Of a stretch of 64,000 bases of DNA, positions 1 to 9,455 are shown one piece after another. Source of the stretch: Kitasatospora indigofera (GTDB taxonomy: Bacteria > Actinomycetota > Actinomycetes > Streptomycetales > Streptomycetaceae); the NCBI RefSeq assembly GCF_014655955.1, contig NZ_BNBO01000018.1, positions 80,057-144,056 on the forward strand, given 5' to 3'. The notes below the pieces were generated by a model that was given only the letters and a program-made list of their open reading frames with translations, was not told where the DNA came from and searched no databases. The position numbers and the translations under genes were made by a program. Position 1 is the first letter of the stretch; each line of letters starts with the position of its first letter.

Positions 1-2365
1 CGGCCGGGTCGATCAGCCGGGCGGCGGCGGTCAGGGTGCGGTGGGCGGCGCGGTGGAACCGGGGTTCGCCGGTGGCGGCCCAGAGTTCGGCGAACAGCAC
101 GGCCAGGCCGGGGGTGCCGGTGACCAGGTCGGCGCTGAGCACCTCGACCTGGCGCAGGCCGGTGCCGGGGTACCAGCTCTGGCCGAGCCAGCCGCTGCCG
201 CGCCGGTGGGCGAGGATCCGGTCGCCGATCCGCACCGCGTGGCCGAGCAGGTCCGCGCCGGTCGGCACGGTGGCCCGGGCGGTGCGGGCGGCGGCGGGGG
301 CGGGGCGCTCGGTGCCGCCGCGGGCCGCGTCCACGCAGCCGCTGAGGACGGCCAGGTGCGCGTCCAGGTCGAAGTCGTCGAGCTCGGCGACCCGCTGCTG
401 CAGGCGCTGCCAGCCGGTGCCGCGGAAGTGGCCGGGGATCTCCCGGCCGTCGGCGGTGAAGACCGAGGAGGAGGAGGTGAGCGAGCGGAAGAAGGGGATG
501 TCCAGCAGCCGGAAGGAGTCGAGTTCGGCGAGCACCACCTCCAGCAGGTCACCGCGGTCGCCGTCGCCGGCCAGGGCGGTGGTGGCGCCCTGCAGCGCGC
601 CGGCGATCACCGTCTCGCGGGTCGCGCCGCTGTCCAGCGCGAGCGGGCTGGTGGAGGCCGAGAGGATCTTGTAGCCGTCCCAGGTGTGGCGCCAGATGTA
701 GCGCACCCAGATCCCCCGGAATGCCGCCAACGGGCCCTCGGGAGAGGCGAGTTCCTCGCGCAGTCGGTACAGCGCCCGGTGCATCTCGCGGTAGCCCTCG
801 ACGACCTCGTCGGTGTACTCCCACGGGTCGGCGGCCTCGGTGGCTCCGTCTTCGGTGCGCAGCACCGGGCGGTAGGGCGGCAGCGGCAGGGCGGGCACCC
901 CGGGGGCGACCTCCAGGCCGCCGATCCGGGACAGGCAGCCGATGTCCAGGGCGTGCTTCTGCTTGGCCGGGGTCCAGGGCTGGAACGCCATCGCGGTCCG
1001 CACCACGGTGGACTCCAGGTCGTCCAGCAGGCCGTGGTGCTCGGGGCTGATCGCGGGCGGCGTCTGCACCCGCGGGTAGAGCAGGCACTCCAGGTCGATC
1101 AGCGCCGGGTGCTCGCCGTCCGCGAGCAGGTTGTCGGCCCACAGGTCGCGGCCCTCCAGCAGCTGCACCAGCCGGACGGTCATGCCGAGCCGGCGGTAGA
1201 ACCGGGCGAAGCCGCCGCGGTCGGCCACCGGACGGTGCGGGACGAGCTCCTCCCAGCCGTAGTCGCTGTCGCAGTCGGCGGCCAGCGAGGCGGCGTGGCC
1301 GTCGTCGCCGCGGTCGCTGCGGACCAGCACCGTGCGCACCGGGAGGTCCAGCGACAGCTCGGCGTTGAGCCGGCGGACCAGGTCCAGGTAGGCGGTGGCG
1401 TGCCGCATGTCCTTCGGCTTGTAGACCACGGCCCGGCCGCCGGCGAAGTGCAGCAGCGACACCGAGCGCCCACCGGCGTGCCGGTCGCCCGCGTCGCCGC
1501 GGACCGACTCCAGCGCGCCCGGGTCCTCCCCCTGCCACATCCGCTCGACCAGCAGCGAGCGGTCGGCGGCGAGCCGGGCGAACAGCTCGGTCTGCACGTG
1601 CTGCCACTGCCGGCAGACCGTGCCGACCAGGTACGCCAGCGCGGGCAGCCGCTCCAGCCGGGCCAGCCAGCCCTCCTGGGAGGTGTCCAGGCCGCCGGCG
1701 GTGTCCCAGTCGGTGGCGCGCGGGCGGCCGGTGGCGGCCTGCAGCTCGTGGCAGAACGAGAGGTTGCACGCCTCGGTGAGCCGGGCGACCAGGGTGCCGG
1801 CCAGGTCGGCGCGGGCCCGCTCGGTGACCGGGACGCCCAGGATGCCGCCGTCGCCGTGCGGCAGCAGCGCGTCGGCGGCCGCGGCGAAGGCGGCGGTGAG
1901 GGCGCCGGGCCCGGCGGTCCCGGGGCCGGGGGCGACCGGCAGGGTCCGCAGGAAGGCGGCCAGCACCAGTGCCCAGCCGGGCAGCCTCGCCGGGTCGGCG
2001 AGCACGACGCCGCGCAGGCCCTCGCCGAGCGGGCGGCCGGTCTCGGCGAAGTGCTCCAGCAGGACGGCGGCGCCGCCGTGCTGGCCGCCGGCCCGGCGCA
2101 GCCAGGTGTCGACCGCGGCGCCGCGGGCGCGGCGGTCCTCGTCCGGGTCGGGGGCGAAGAAGGCGCTGCCGTCCGGTCGGGCGGCGGCCCGTTCGTCGAA
2201 CGGGGCGGCGGCGGCGACCAGGGCGCGCAGCCGTTCGTCGCCGCGGGCCGGGCCGGGCAGCAGCAGCTCGGCGGCGGGGGCCGGGTCCTCGGTGCCGGGG
2301 TGGCCGTCGGCCGGGGCGGTGGCGCCGTCGACGGGGCGGAGCCAGGTCTGCAGGTCGAGCGGCAT
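1..2365 (-). CDS. lanM: Class II lanthipeptide synthetase LanM (C-terminus off window)
   Basis: Bifunctional enzyme expected to dehydrate Ser/Thr in the precursor and close (methyl)lanthionine rings in the cytosol. The reading frame is open to the left edge, giving about 788 residues of an expected 950-1100. It starts at ATG 2365, directly after the stop of the ABC gene upstream (TGAG ATG). Residues 1-730 look like the DUF4135 dehydratase/kinase-like domain, with VVYKPKDMRH near residue 314 and LLEGRDLWADNLLADGEHPA then IDLECLLYPR around 400-435. A LANC-like cyclase begins near residue 745 (LVTGTPGLAVLFAELW); its zinc ligands lie beyond the edge. It is the last visible gene of the lanthipeptide operon. 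Confidence 0.93.
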   Translation of the reverse strand, partial: MPLDLQTWLRPVDGATAPADGHPGTEDPAPAAELLLPGPARGDERLRALVAAAAPFDERAAARPDGSAFFAPDPDEDRRARGAAVDTWLRRAGGQHGGAAVLLEHFAETGRPLGEGLRGVVLADPARLPGWALVLAAFLRTLPVAPGPGTAGPGALTAAFAAAADALLPHGDGGILGVPVTERARADLAGTLVARLTEACNLSFCHELQAATGRPRATDWDTAGGLDTSQEGWLARLERLPALAYLVGTVCRQWQHVQTELFARLAADRSLLVERMWQGEDPGALESVRGDAGDRHAGGRSVSLLHFAGGRAVVYKPKDMRHATAYLDLVRRLNAELSLDLPVRTVLVRSDRGDDGHAASLAADCDSDYGWEELVPHRPVADRGGFARFYRRLGMTVRLVQLLEGRDLWADNLLADGEHPALIDLECLLYPRVQTPPAISPEHHGLLDDLESTVVRTAMAFQPWTPAKQKHALDIGCLSRIGGLEVAPGVPALPLPPYRPVLRTEDGATEAADPWEYTDEVVEGYREMHRALYRLREELASPEGPLAAFRGIWVRYIWRHTWDGYKILSASTSPLALDSGATRETVIAGALQGATTALAGDGDRGDLLEVVLAELDSFRLLDIPFFRSLTSSSSVFTADGREIPGHFRGTGWQRLQQRVAELDDFDLDAHLAVLSGCVDAARGGTERPAPAAARTARATVPTGADLLGHAVRIGDRILAHRRGSGWLGQSWYPGTGLRQVEVLSADLVTGTPGLAVLFAELWAATGEPRFHRAAHRTLTAAARLIDPA

Positions 2366-2366
2366 C

Positions 2367-4577
2367 TCACATCTCCTGGAGTCGGGCGAGTCGGGTGAAC
2401 AGCGGGTCGTGGCCGAGTAGTTCGTCGTAGGTGCCGGAGGCCGTCAGGCGGCCGCCGGAGAGCACGTGGATACGGTCGGCGGTGCGGATGGTGCTCAGTC
2501 GGTGGGCGATCACCACGCGGGTGCGGTCCAGCCCCGCGACGGCCTCGGCGACCCGCAGCTGGGTCGCGTTGTCCAGGGCGGAGGTGGCCTCGTCCAGCAG
2601 CAGGACGGCGGGCCGTCGGACCAGTGCGCGCGCCAGCAGCAGGCGCTGCACCTGGCCGCCCGAGAAACCCTGGGCGTCCTCCCCCACCCGGGTGCCGAGG
2701 CCGAGCGGCAGCCGGCGCAGCTCCCCGGCGATGCCGGCCAGTTCGGCGGCCTCCCAGACCTGGTCCTCGGTGACGTCGGTGTCGGTGCCGGCCAGGTTCT
2801 CCAGCAGCGAGCCGCGCAGCATCCGGCCGTGCTGCAGGACGGCGCCCAGCTGGCGCCGCACCAGCCGGGCGTCCAGGCCGGCCAGGTCCCGCCCGTCGTA
2901 CCGGACGGCGCCGGACTCCGGCCGTTCGAAGCCGAGCAGCAGCCGTACCAGGGTGGACTTGCCGGCCCCGGACGGGCCGACCACCGCGACCAGTTCGCCC
3001 GGCCCGGCGTGCAGCGAGACGCCGTCGAGCGCGGGCGCGGCCGTTCCCGGGTAGCGGAAGGTCACCTGGTCCAGGGCGACCGCCCCGCGCAGCTCCCCGG
3101 GGTCGGTGAGCTGCTGCGGGCCGTCCACCGGCCGGACCTCGGCCAGGATCGGCCGGATCCGGTCCAGCACCGGCGCGATGCCGTAGGCACTGGCGGCGGC
3201 GTGGGTGACCTGGCCGAGGGCCATGGCGACCTGGCCGGCCGCCACACCGGCCGCCATCAGGTGCCCGGAGGGTGTCGAACCGGCGGCCGTCGCCCCTGCC
3301 AGCAGCACCGCCAGCAGCAGCGGCTGGAGGGCGGCGGTGAGGGCGCCGGCCGCGGCGTCGGCCCGCTGGGCGGCGGCGTCGGCCCGCTTCTGCTCGGCGA
3401 ACGGCACCGCCCAGCGGGCGAAGGCCTGGATCTCCCGGCCCGCCGTCTGGATCTTGTCGATGCCGAGCAGCAGCCCGTACAGCACGCCGTGCAGCCGGCC
3501 GTGCAGTTCGAACACCGTGCTCTCGTGACGCTGGCGGCGGCGACCGAGCAGAAGCAGCAGCCCGGTCACCGCCAGCACGGCGAGCAGCAGCAGCCCGCCG
3601 AGCCAGGGGTCCACCAGCAGCAGGACGGTGAGCCCCGAGGTGGCGAACACCGCCCCCAGCACCGCGCCGACCAGCACCTCGGACAGCGCCTGCCGGGCCT
3701 GGGCGACCGCGTTGGCGCGGTGCACCAGGTCACCCGTGGTGAAGTCGCGGAAGAAACGGGCGTCGTGACCGAGCAGACGGTCCCAGACGGCCGGTTCCAG
3801 CGCGCTCTGCACCCGCCCGGTCAGCCGGACGGCGGCGGTGTTGCGGACGATCACCAGCAGCCAGGACGCCAGCACCGCGGAGCCCAGCAGCACCGCCAGC
3901 CAGCGGACCGGGTGCCGGTCCGCCGCCAGCAGGTTCGGCAGCAGCACCCCCGTGCTCAGCGGGATCAGCAGCCCGAGCAGCGCGGACAGCAGACCGGCCA
4001 CGGCCAGCCGGCCCAGGTCCAGCCGGGCCCCCGGGACCGAGAGCACGAAGCGGGCGAGATCCGCCGGTGCCAGGTCCCCCGCGGGCAGCGGCCGGTAGAG
4101 CAGCAGCGCCCCGGTCCGCAGGGTGGCCGGGCCGGCGCCCGCCGGGTCGACCCGGCGGTGGCCGCCGCCCGGGCGCGGCACCAGGGCGACCGGGCGGCCG
4201 TCGTCCGCCGCGAACCCCACCATCGGGCCGGCCGTCCCGGTCGGGTCCCCACCGCCGTCCGCCCCCACGGGCAGCGTCACCGGGCGGTACCGCACCCCGG
4301 CCGACCGCAGCAGTACGGTCAGCGGGTCACGGGAGTTCCGCACGGCGGGCGGGAGTTCGGCCCCCTGCTGGCCGGCCTCGCCGGCCAGGCCCAGCGCCAG
4401 CAGCACGGCGCGGGCCTGCTCGGCCGGGTGCGAGGGGGCGGGCCGGGCGGCGGACGCCCGCCCCCGGCCGGCGTGCAGCGCGCCCACGGCGGCCGCCAGG
4501 GCCGATCGGTTGGCCTCGGCGGTGGCGGCGGCGGTCGTCGCCACCGGGGTCACCGGCCGGGTCGCCGTGGCGCTCAT
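2367..4577 (-). CDS. ABC transporter with N-terminal accessory region, NHLM bacteriocin-system type (second exporter half)
   Basis: Half-transporter of 736 aa proposed to pair with the adjacent C39-peptidase ABC protein to export the modified lanthipeptide across the membrane. Residues 1-250 are a soluble region typical of the NHLM ABC2 subfamily. A six-helix membrane domain follows, then the nucleotide-binding domain with Walker A GPSGAGKST, signature FSGGQVQR and Walker B VLLLDEATSALD. The ATG at 4577 overlaps the upstream stop (ATGA), which fixes the start. A longer upstream extension of the same frame is only the shadow of the neighbouring gene. No peptidase motif is present in this half. 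Confidence 0.9.
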   Translation of the reverse strand: MSATATRPVTPVATTAAATAEANRSALAAAVGALHAGRGRASAARPAPSHPAEQARAVLLALGLAGEAGQQGAELPPAVRNSRDPLTVLLRSAGVRYRPVTLPVGADGGGDPTGTAGPMVGFAADDGRPVALVPRPGGGHRRVDPAGAGPATLRTGALLLYRPLPAGDLAPADLARFVLSVPGARLDLGRLAVAGLLSALLGLLIPLSTGVLLPNLLAADRHPVRWLAVLLGSAVLASWLLVIVRNTAAVRLTGRVQSALEPAVWDRLLGHDARFFRDFTTGDLVHRANAVAQARQALSEVLVGAVLGAVFATSGLTVLLLVDPWLGGLLLLAVLAVTGLLLLLGRRRQRHESTVFELHGRLHGVLYGLLLGIDKIQTAGREIQAFARWAVPFAEQKRADAAAQRADAAAGALTAALQPLLLAVLLAGATAAGSTPSGHLMAAGVAAGQVAMALGQVTHAAASAYGIAPVLDRIRPILAEVRPVDGPQQLTDPGELRGAVALDQVTFRYPGTAAPALDGVSLHAGPGELVAVVGPSGAGKSTLVRLLLGFERPESGAVRYDGRDLAGLDARLVRRQLGAVLQHGRMLRGSLLENLAGTDTDVTEDQVWEAAELAGIAGELRRLPLGLGTRVGEDAQGFSGGQVQRLLLARALVRRPAVLLLDEATSALDNATQLRVAEAVAGLDRTRVVIAHRLSTIRTADRIHVLSGGRLTASGTYDELLGHDPLFTRLARLQEM

Positions 4578-6940
4578 GCGTTCTCCTCCTTCTTCTGCTC
4601 GACGGGACGTGCGGTCGGGTCCGCGGCCGGCGCCTTCTCGGCCAGCAGCGCGCGGTACGGGCCGGGGACGGCGGCCAGTTCGGCCGGCGTGCCCTGCTGG
4701 ACGATCCGGCCGCCCGCCAGCACCAGCACCCGGTCGGCGGCCTGGATGGTGCTGAGCCGGTGGGCCAGCACCAGGCAGGTGGTGCCCCGGCGCCGCAGGT
4801 TCTCGTTGACGGCGGCCTCGGTGTGCGCGTCCAGCGCGGAGGTGGCCTCGTCCAGCACCAGCAGGGCCGGGTCGAGGGCGAGCGCGCGGGCCAGTTCGAG
4901 CCGCTGGCGCTCCCCGCCGGAGAGGTTGCGGGCGTCCTCCTCGATCCGCCCGCCGTCCAGCCCGCCGCGGCGGGCCACCAGTCCGGCGGCCTCCGCGTCG
5001 TCCAGCGCGCGCCGCAGGGCGTCCTCGCCGACGGCCGGGTTCCAGAGCGTGAGGTTCTCCCGGACGGTGCCCTCGAAGAGCCTCAACTGCTGCTCCACAT
5101 AGGCGACCTGGCCGGTCACCACGGCCCGGTGCCAGTCGTCGCGCGGCCGGCCGTCCAGCAGCACCTCGCCGCCCCACGGGCGCAGCACCCCTGCCGCGAT
5201 CCTGGCCACCGTCGACTTGCCGCTGCCGCTGCCACCCACCACGGCCACCCACTCCCCCGGGCGGATCCGCAGCGAGATCCCGGAGAGCGCGGGCGGGCGG
5301 TTGGGGTCGTAGCCGAAGGAGACCTCCCGTAGCTCCAACTCGCCGGTCAGTCCGGCCTCCTGGTCACCGGATTCGGGATCCGGGGCGTCCAGGACGGGCG
5401 TCAGGTACGGGTCCGGCTCGGTGCTCTCGACGTCCTCCAGCAGCGCGTTCTGCGCCCTGGCCATCGAGAACTCCGAACCCGTGCCGACCAGTTGCCCGAC
5501 CGGCAGGAGGAACCCGTTCAGCAGCAGCAGGAAGGCCAGCAGGGTGCCGGCCGACAGCGAACCGCCGATCAGCAGCGAGGTGCCCGCCACCACCACGGTC
5601 GCGGTGGCCGCCGAGTTGAGCGCGCCGGGCAGCGACAGCGGCACGATCACCGCCGAGGTCACCCGCTGCCCGGTCTCCATCGCCCGGGCCTGCCAGCCCG
5701 CCCAGGAGCGGAAGAACGAGTCCTCCGCGCCCTCCGCCTTCAGCGTCTCGATCGCCGACACCCCGGCGAAGGCCACCCCGTCGCGCTTGTACTGCTCGGC
5801 GTGCATCCGGTGCACCAGCCCGCCGCGGCGCCGCTCGGCGACCCGCAGGGCCAGCACGTCCAGCACCGCCACCACCACCGGCACGGCCGCCAGCCGCGGC
5901 TCCAGCCAGACCAGCGCGCTCAGGTGCACGGCGGCCGAGGCCACCGAGGCGGCGGCGCCGGCCGAGCGGTGCGACAGCAGCATGGCGAGGCCGTCGTTCA
6001 TCTGCACCCGGGTCACCAGGCCGCCGAGCTGGCGGCGGTGGAAGAACGATCCGGGCAGTCTCAGCATCCGCCACAGGAACCCGGCCGAGGCGCGGGCCGC
6101 CATCGCCTCCAGCACCCGGTTGACCAGGCTCTGCTGGAGCCAGGTGCCGAGCAGCACGGTGGCGGCGACCACGGCGGCGGTCAGGGTGAGCGGCAGCGCC
6201 CAGGCGGTCGAGCCGCCCAGCACCACCGAGGCCAGGTAGGCCCGCAGCAGGAAGGCCGCCGCGACGCCCGGCACCGCCAGCAGCACCGCGAGCAGCACGG
6301 CCAGCAGCAGCGGCCCGGCGAACGGGCGCATCCGCGCGGTCAGCGCCCGCAGCAGCGGGAACCGCCGGCCGCCCGGCTCGAAGTCCGGCCCGGGCTCGAA
6401 GCCGACCGCGATGCCGGCGAAGGAGTCCCAGAACTCCGCCGGGGTCGCCGAATAGGTGCCCAGCGAGGGGTCGTTGACGTGCACCCGGCCCCGCTTGACG
6501 CCCTCGAAGACCGCGAAGTGCGGGCCGGTGACCAGCACCATCGACGGCACCGGCACCTGCTCCAGCCCGAGCAGCCGCCCCTCCCCGCGGACCACCCGGC
6601 GTCCCCGCGCCAGCAGCCCGTACCGGCCGGCCGCCCGGGCGACCGCCGCGGCGCTGACGCCGTCCCGGCTCACCCCGCAGGACCGCGAGGCCTCGTGCAG
6701 GGTCACCCGCCGGCCGAACGCGCCGAGCACCACCGCGAGGCAGGCCGCCCCGCAGTCCTGCTCCTCCATCTGCGGCACCACCGGGGTGCGTAGGTAGCGG
6801 CGGGCCCGCGGGCGCCGGGTGCGGTCCGGCCGCTGTCGCGCCGATCCGTGCGAAGCCTCCCCGGCCTGCTCCGCGTTCTCCGTCTTCTCCGTCTTCCCCG
6901 CGGCGGCGGGCGCCGCGTTCTCCCGGACGTCGAGGCTCAC
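4574..6940 (-). CDS. C39 peptidase-containing ABC exporter (LanT-like, NHLM ABC1 type)
   Basis: 788-aa transporter that should cleave the leader behind Gly-Gly and translocate the peptide. The start is GTG 6940 in a GTGA overlap with the HlyD gene. After about 55 basic residues comes a C39 peptidase: catalytic Cys63 in EEQDCGAACL, then the His of GPHFAVFEG and the NDPSLG turn. A transmembrane exporter domain follows, then Walker A GGSGSGKST, signature LSGGERQRLELARAL and LLVLDEATSALD. The precursor encoded at 9456-9620 has a matching Gly-Gly site. Relatives of this subfamily usually serve long nitrile-hydratase or Nif11-type leaders, whereas the leader here is short. Confidence 0.92.
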   Translation of the reverse strand: MSLDVRENAAPAAAGKTEKTENAEQAGEASHGSARQRPDRTRRPRARRYLRTPVVPQMEEQDCGAACLAVVLGAFGRRVTLHEASRSCGVSRDGVSAAAVARAAGRYGLLARGRRVVRGEGRLLGLEQVPVPSMVLVTGPHFAVFEGVKRGRVHVNDPSLGTYSATPAEFWDSFAGIAVGFEPGPDFEPGGRRFPLLRALTARMRPFAGPLLLAVLLAVLLAVPGVAAAFLLRAYLASVVLGGSTAWALPLTLTAAVVAATVLLGTWLQQSLVNRVLEAMAARASAGFLWRMLRLPGSFFHRRQLGGLVTRVQMNDGLAMLLSHRSAGAAASVASAAVHLSALVWLEPRLAAVPVVVAVLDVLALRVAERRRGGLVHRMHAEQYKRDGVAFAGVSAIETLKAEGAEDSFFRSWAGWQARAMETGQRVTSAVIVPLSLPGALNSAATATVVVAGTSLLIGGSLSAGTLLAFLLLLNGFLLPVGQLVGTGSEFSMARAQNALLEDVESTEPDPYLTPVLDAPDPESGDQEAGLTGELELREVSFGYDPNRPPALSGISLRIRPGEWVAVVGGSGSGKSTVARIAAGVLRPWGGEVLLDGRPRDDWHRAVVTGQVAYVEQQLRLFEGTVRENLTLWNPAVGEDALRRALDDAEAAGLVARRGGLDGGRIEEDARNLSGGERQRLELARALALDPALLVLDEATSALDAHTEAAVNENLRRRGTTCLVLAHRLSTIQAADRVLVLAGGRIVQQGTPAELAAVPGPYRALLAEKAPAADPTARPVEQKKEENA

Positions 6941-7980
6941 CGCTTGGCCCCCGTTCCGAACACGGCCTGGTACGGGTGGCGGGCGCCGAGATCGAGCGAG
7001 ACCGTCAGCGGCACCGGCCCGGCCGACGGGCTCCCGGCGTCCGGCAGCAGGGCGTAGGCCGTCCACACCGGGGCGTCCCCGGCGGGCAGGCCCGGCAGCG
7101 GGACGGTGAAGCTCCCGCCCAGCGAGTCGGCCCGGACCGGCAGCGGGTCCACCGCGGTGACGGTCGCCCGGACGACGCCCTTCCCGGGCACCGGGACGAG
7201 GACCGTCCGGCCGGGTGCCAGCAGGCCGGCCTGCTTGAGCGTGGTGGCGAACAGCCGCACGGTACGGGGCTGTCCGCCGGCGTCCAGCGAGGCGACGGCG
7301 GCGCCCGGTGTGAGTTCCGCGCCGGGGGCGGAGAGCAGCGAGGTGACCGTCCCGTCCTCGGGCGCCGGCACCGCGACCTCCGTCCCGTCGGCGGTCCGGA
7401 GCAGCGCCAGCGGCTGGCCCTGGGCCACCCGCTGGCCGGGCGCGACCCGGTACGCGAGCAGCGCGCCCGCCCGGTCGGCCCGGACGGTCTCCGGCGCCCT
7501 GCCGTGCGCGAGCAGCGCGGGCAGGGCCTGGGTGTGCGGCAGGGTGCCGAACAGCGCCCAGCCGGTGCCCGCGCCGACCACCAGCAGCAGCGCGGCGGCG
7601 GCGGCCCACAGCCGCGCGCCGACCAGTCCGACCGGACGGTCCAGCCCGGGTTCCAGGACGGCGGCGCCGCGGGGTGCGGACGCGGGTGCGGTGGCGCGGG
7701 TGGTGCCTTCCGCCGCGGTGCCGGTGGCGTCGGCGGCCCCTGGGGCGTGCACCTCGGTCGATACGCTCACGCTCGTCCCGCCGTCCGATCTCCGTCGCGG
7801 GCCCGGTGTGCCGTCCCTCGGTGTGTGGTGCTCGGGTGTGTCGTGCTCGGGTGTGTCCTGCTCGGACGCGTCCTGCTCGGGCGCGTCCAGGCCCGGGGTG
7901 GCGCCGTCCGCCGGGCGGTCGCCCGGCCGGGCCTTCGCGGGCGGGCGGCCCGGTCGCCTCCTGGTCGCCGCACCGCTCAT
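6937..7980 (-). CDS. HlyD/membrane-fusion-like adaptor of the lanthipeptide exporter
   Basis: 347-aa protein of the NHLM secretion-protein type. Residues 1-120 are hydrophilic and low in complexity, including a Glu/Gln-Asp-Thr-Pro pentapeptide repeat at about residues 29-53. A single membrane span lies near 122-145 (LWAAAAALLLVVGAGTGW). It is followed by a biotinyl-lipoyl/HlyD beta region (VRADRAGALLAYRVAPGQRV, then VAVPAPEDGTVTSLL). ATG 7980 overlaps the P450 stop (ATGA), and the gene is itself coupled to the C39 ABC gene. It probably bridges the two ABC halves. Presence in a Gram-positive cell, which has no outer membrane, is normal for this bacteriocin-export family. Confidence 0.82.
   Translation of the reverse strand: MSGAATRRRPGRPPAKARPGDRPADGATPGLDAPEQDASEQDTPEHDTPEHHTPRDGTPGPRRRSDGGTSVSVSTEVHAPGAADATGTAAEGTTRATAPASAPRGAAVLEPGLDRPVGLVGARLWAAAAALLLVVGAGTGWALFGTLPHTQALPALLAHGRAPETVRADRAGALLAYRVAPGQRVAQGQPLALLRTADGTEVAVPAPEDGTVTSLLSAPGAELTPGAAVASLDAGGQPRTVRLFATTLKQAGLLAPGRTVLVPVPGKGVVRATVTAVDPLPVRADSLGGSFTVPLPGLPAGDAPVWTAYALLPDAGSPSAGPVPLTVSLDLGARHPYQAVFGTGAKR
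7821..7895. repeat. 15-bp coding tandem repeat in the HlyD-like gene
   Basis: Five 15-bp units begin at 7821, 7836, 7851, 7866 and 7881. Units 1-3 differ by one or two bases around a GTGTGTC-TGCTCGG core, and units 4-5 are more diverged. On the minus strand they encode repeats of the type E-[QH]-[DH]-[TA]-[PS]. The unit is a multiple of three, so copy-number change would stay in frame. Confidence 0.8.
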
Positions 7981-9284
7981 CCGCGCACCGCCCCTGCCAG
8001 GCCGGCGGGCTCCGCGAGGCGGCCCGGCACGTCAGGTCCGGCGAGGTCCGGGCCGCCCCCGGCCCTCGGCGGGCAGCGCAGCGGCAGCTCCCGCATCCCG
8101 CCGAAGACGAACTGGGTGCTCCACGGCACGGTGTCCGGCGTCAGCGGCGTGCTCAGCTCGCGGGTCTCCCCCGCCCGCGCCAGGCCGCGCAGCACGGCGG
8201 CGCCCGCCATCAGCGACAGCGGGGCGCCCAGGCAGTGGTGCGCGCCGTGGCCGAACGCCAGATGGCGCAGCTCGGCCCGGTCCGGGTCGAAGCGGTCCGG
8301 CTCGGCGAACCGGCGCGGGTCGCGGTTGGCCGCCGCGTAGAGCAGCAGCGCCACCCGCCCGGCCGGGATCACCGTGCCGCCGACGGCGACCTCGCCGGTG
8401 AGGGCGCGGGCGCTGGCGCGCACCGGGCTGCCTAGCCGTTGGGCCTCGTCGAACACCGCCTCCGCGCGCTCGGGCCGGGCCCGCAGCAGCTCGGCGAGGG
8501 CAGGCTCGCGCAGCAGCTGCCAGACGGCCAGGGCGAGGCCGGAGGTCAGCGTCTCCAGCCCGTTGGCGAGCAGCATCACCACGAAGGCGAGCAGGTCGTC
8601 GTGGTCCAGCCGGCCGTCGGCCCGGGCCACCGTGAGCCGGCTGATCAGGTCGTCGCCGGGGGCGGCCGCGCGGGCCGCGCAGAGCTCCTCCACATAGGCA
8701 CGGAACTCGTCGAACTCGGCGTCCAGCGCGGCGATGTGCGCCGGGTCCGCCTGCTCACCGAAGTCGTCCAGCAGCGAGCGGGCGACCAGCTGCGCCCAGC
8801 CGGTGACGCGGTCCTGCTCGGAGTCGGGGATGTCGAGGATGGCGCAGGAGACGGCCACCGGCAGCGGCACGGCGAGGTCGGCGACCACGTCGAAGGAGCC
8901 GGCCGCGAGCAGCGGGTCCAGCAGCCGGGCGGCGGTGGACTCGATGCGGGCCCGCATCTGCTCCAGCCGGCGGGCACTGAAGGCCGTGGTGGCCAGCCGC
9001 TTCAGCCGGGTGTGGTCGGCGCCGTCGCGCATCGGGAGCATCCGGTTGACGATCCGGGCGAGCGCGGTGGAGCCGGCCCTGGGCAGGCCGACGGCGGTCG
9101 GGTCGACGGCGGTGCCCGGGTGCATGAGGACGGTGACGATCTCCTGGTAGCCGGAGACCACGTGGACCCGGCCGAGGTCGAGCACCGGCGCCTCGGCCAG
9201 CAGCCGGCGGTAGAGCGCGGGTGGGTCCTGCTGCGCGGCGGGCTGCTGGATGAACCGCGCGAGCTCGTGCCGGAGGCTCTCCAT
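7977..9284 (-). CDS. Cytochrome P450 of the lanthipeptide operon
   Basis: 435-aa soluble P450. The heme-ligand loop is FGHGAHHCLGAPL with Cys351. The I-helix has an atypical ANGLETLTSG in place of AGxET, and a K-helix EAQR matches ExxR. The start ATG 9284 follows AAGGAG at good distance. It is the first gene after the precursor peptide and is coupled by ATGA to the HlyD gene, so it is very probably co-transcribed with the lanthipeptide genes. Inference: it oxidises the peptide, for example by hydroxylation. Its redox partners are not in the window. Confidence 0.9.
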   Translation of the reverse strand: MESLRHELARFIQQPAAQQDPPALYRRLLAEAPVLDLGRVHVVSGYQEIVTVLMHPGTAVDPTAVGLPRAGSTALARIVNRMLPMRDGADHTRLKRLATTAFSARRLEQMRARIESTAARLLDPLLAAGSFDVVADLAVPLPVAVSCAILDIPDSEQDRVTGWAQLVARSLLDDFGEQADPAHIAALDAEFDEFRAYVEELCAARAAAPGDDLISRLTVARADGRLDHDDLLAFVVMLLANGLETLTSGLALAVWQLLREPALAELLRARPERAEAVFDEAQRLGSPVRASARALTGEVAVGGTVIPAGRVALLLYAAANRDPRRFAEPDRFDPDRAELRHLAFGHGAHHCLGAPLSLMAGAAVLRGLARAGETRELSTPLTPDTVPWSTQFVFGGMRELPLRCPPRAGGGPDLAGPDVPGRLAEPAGLAGAVRG

Positions 9285-9373
9285 GGCCCGGCTCTCCTTA
9301 ACTTCTGGTGTTCGGAAGGGTGTCGGCGTCCCGCCCGACGGGGGCGATGCCCGGCGCCAGGTCGGCCGGGGGC

Positions 9374-9399
9374 CCGCCCCGGTGCGGTGCGGGGGGCGG
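9374..9399 (-). terminator. Possible attenuator hairpin between precursor and P450 genes
   Basis: Inverted arms of 7 bp (9374-9380 and 9393-9399) with a 12-nt loop lie in the 171-bp space between the precursor stop and the P450 start. RiPP operons often place a partial terminator here so that precursor mRNA exceeds enzyme mRNA. There is no U-tract, so this is a weak call. Confidence 0.3.
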
Positions 9400-9455
9400 A
9401 AACAGGGGTGCCGCGATGGCCCCGCCTTGACGGAACCACCGCGGCACAGGACCCG

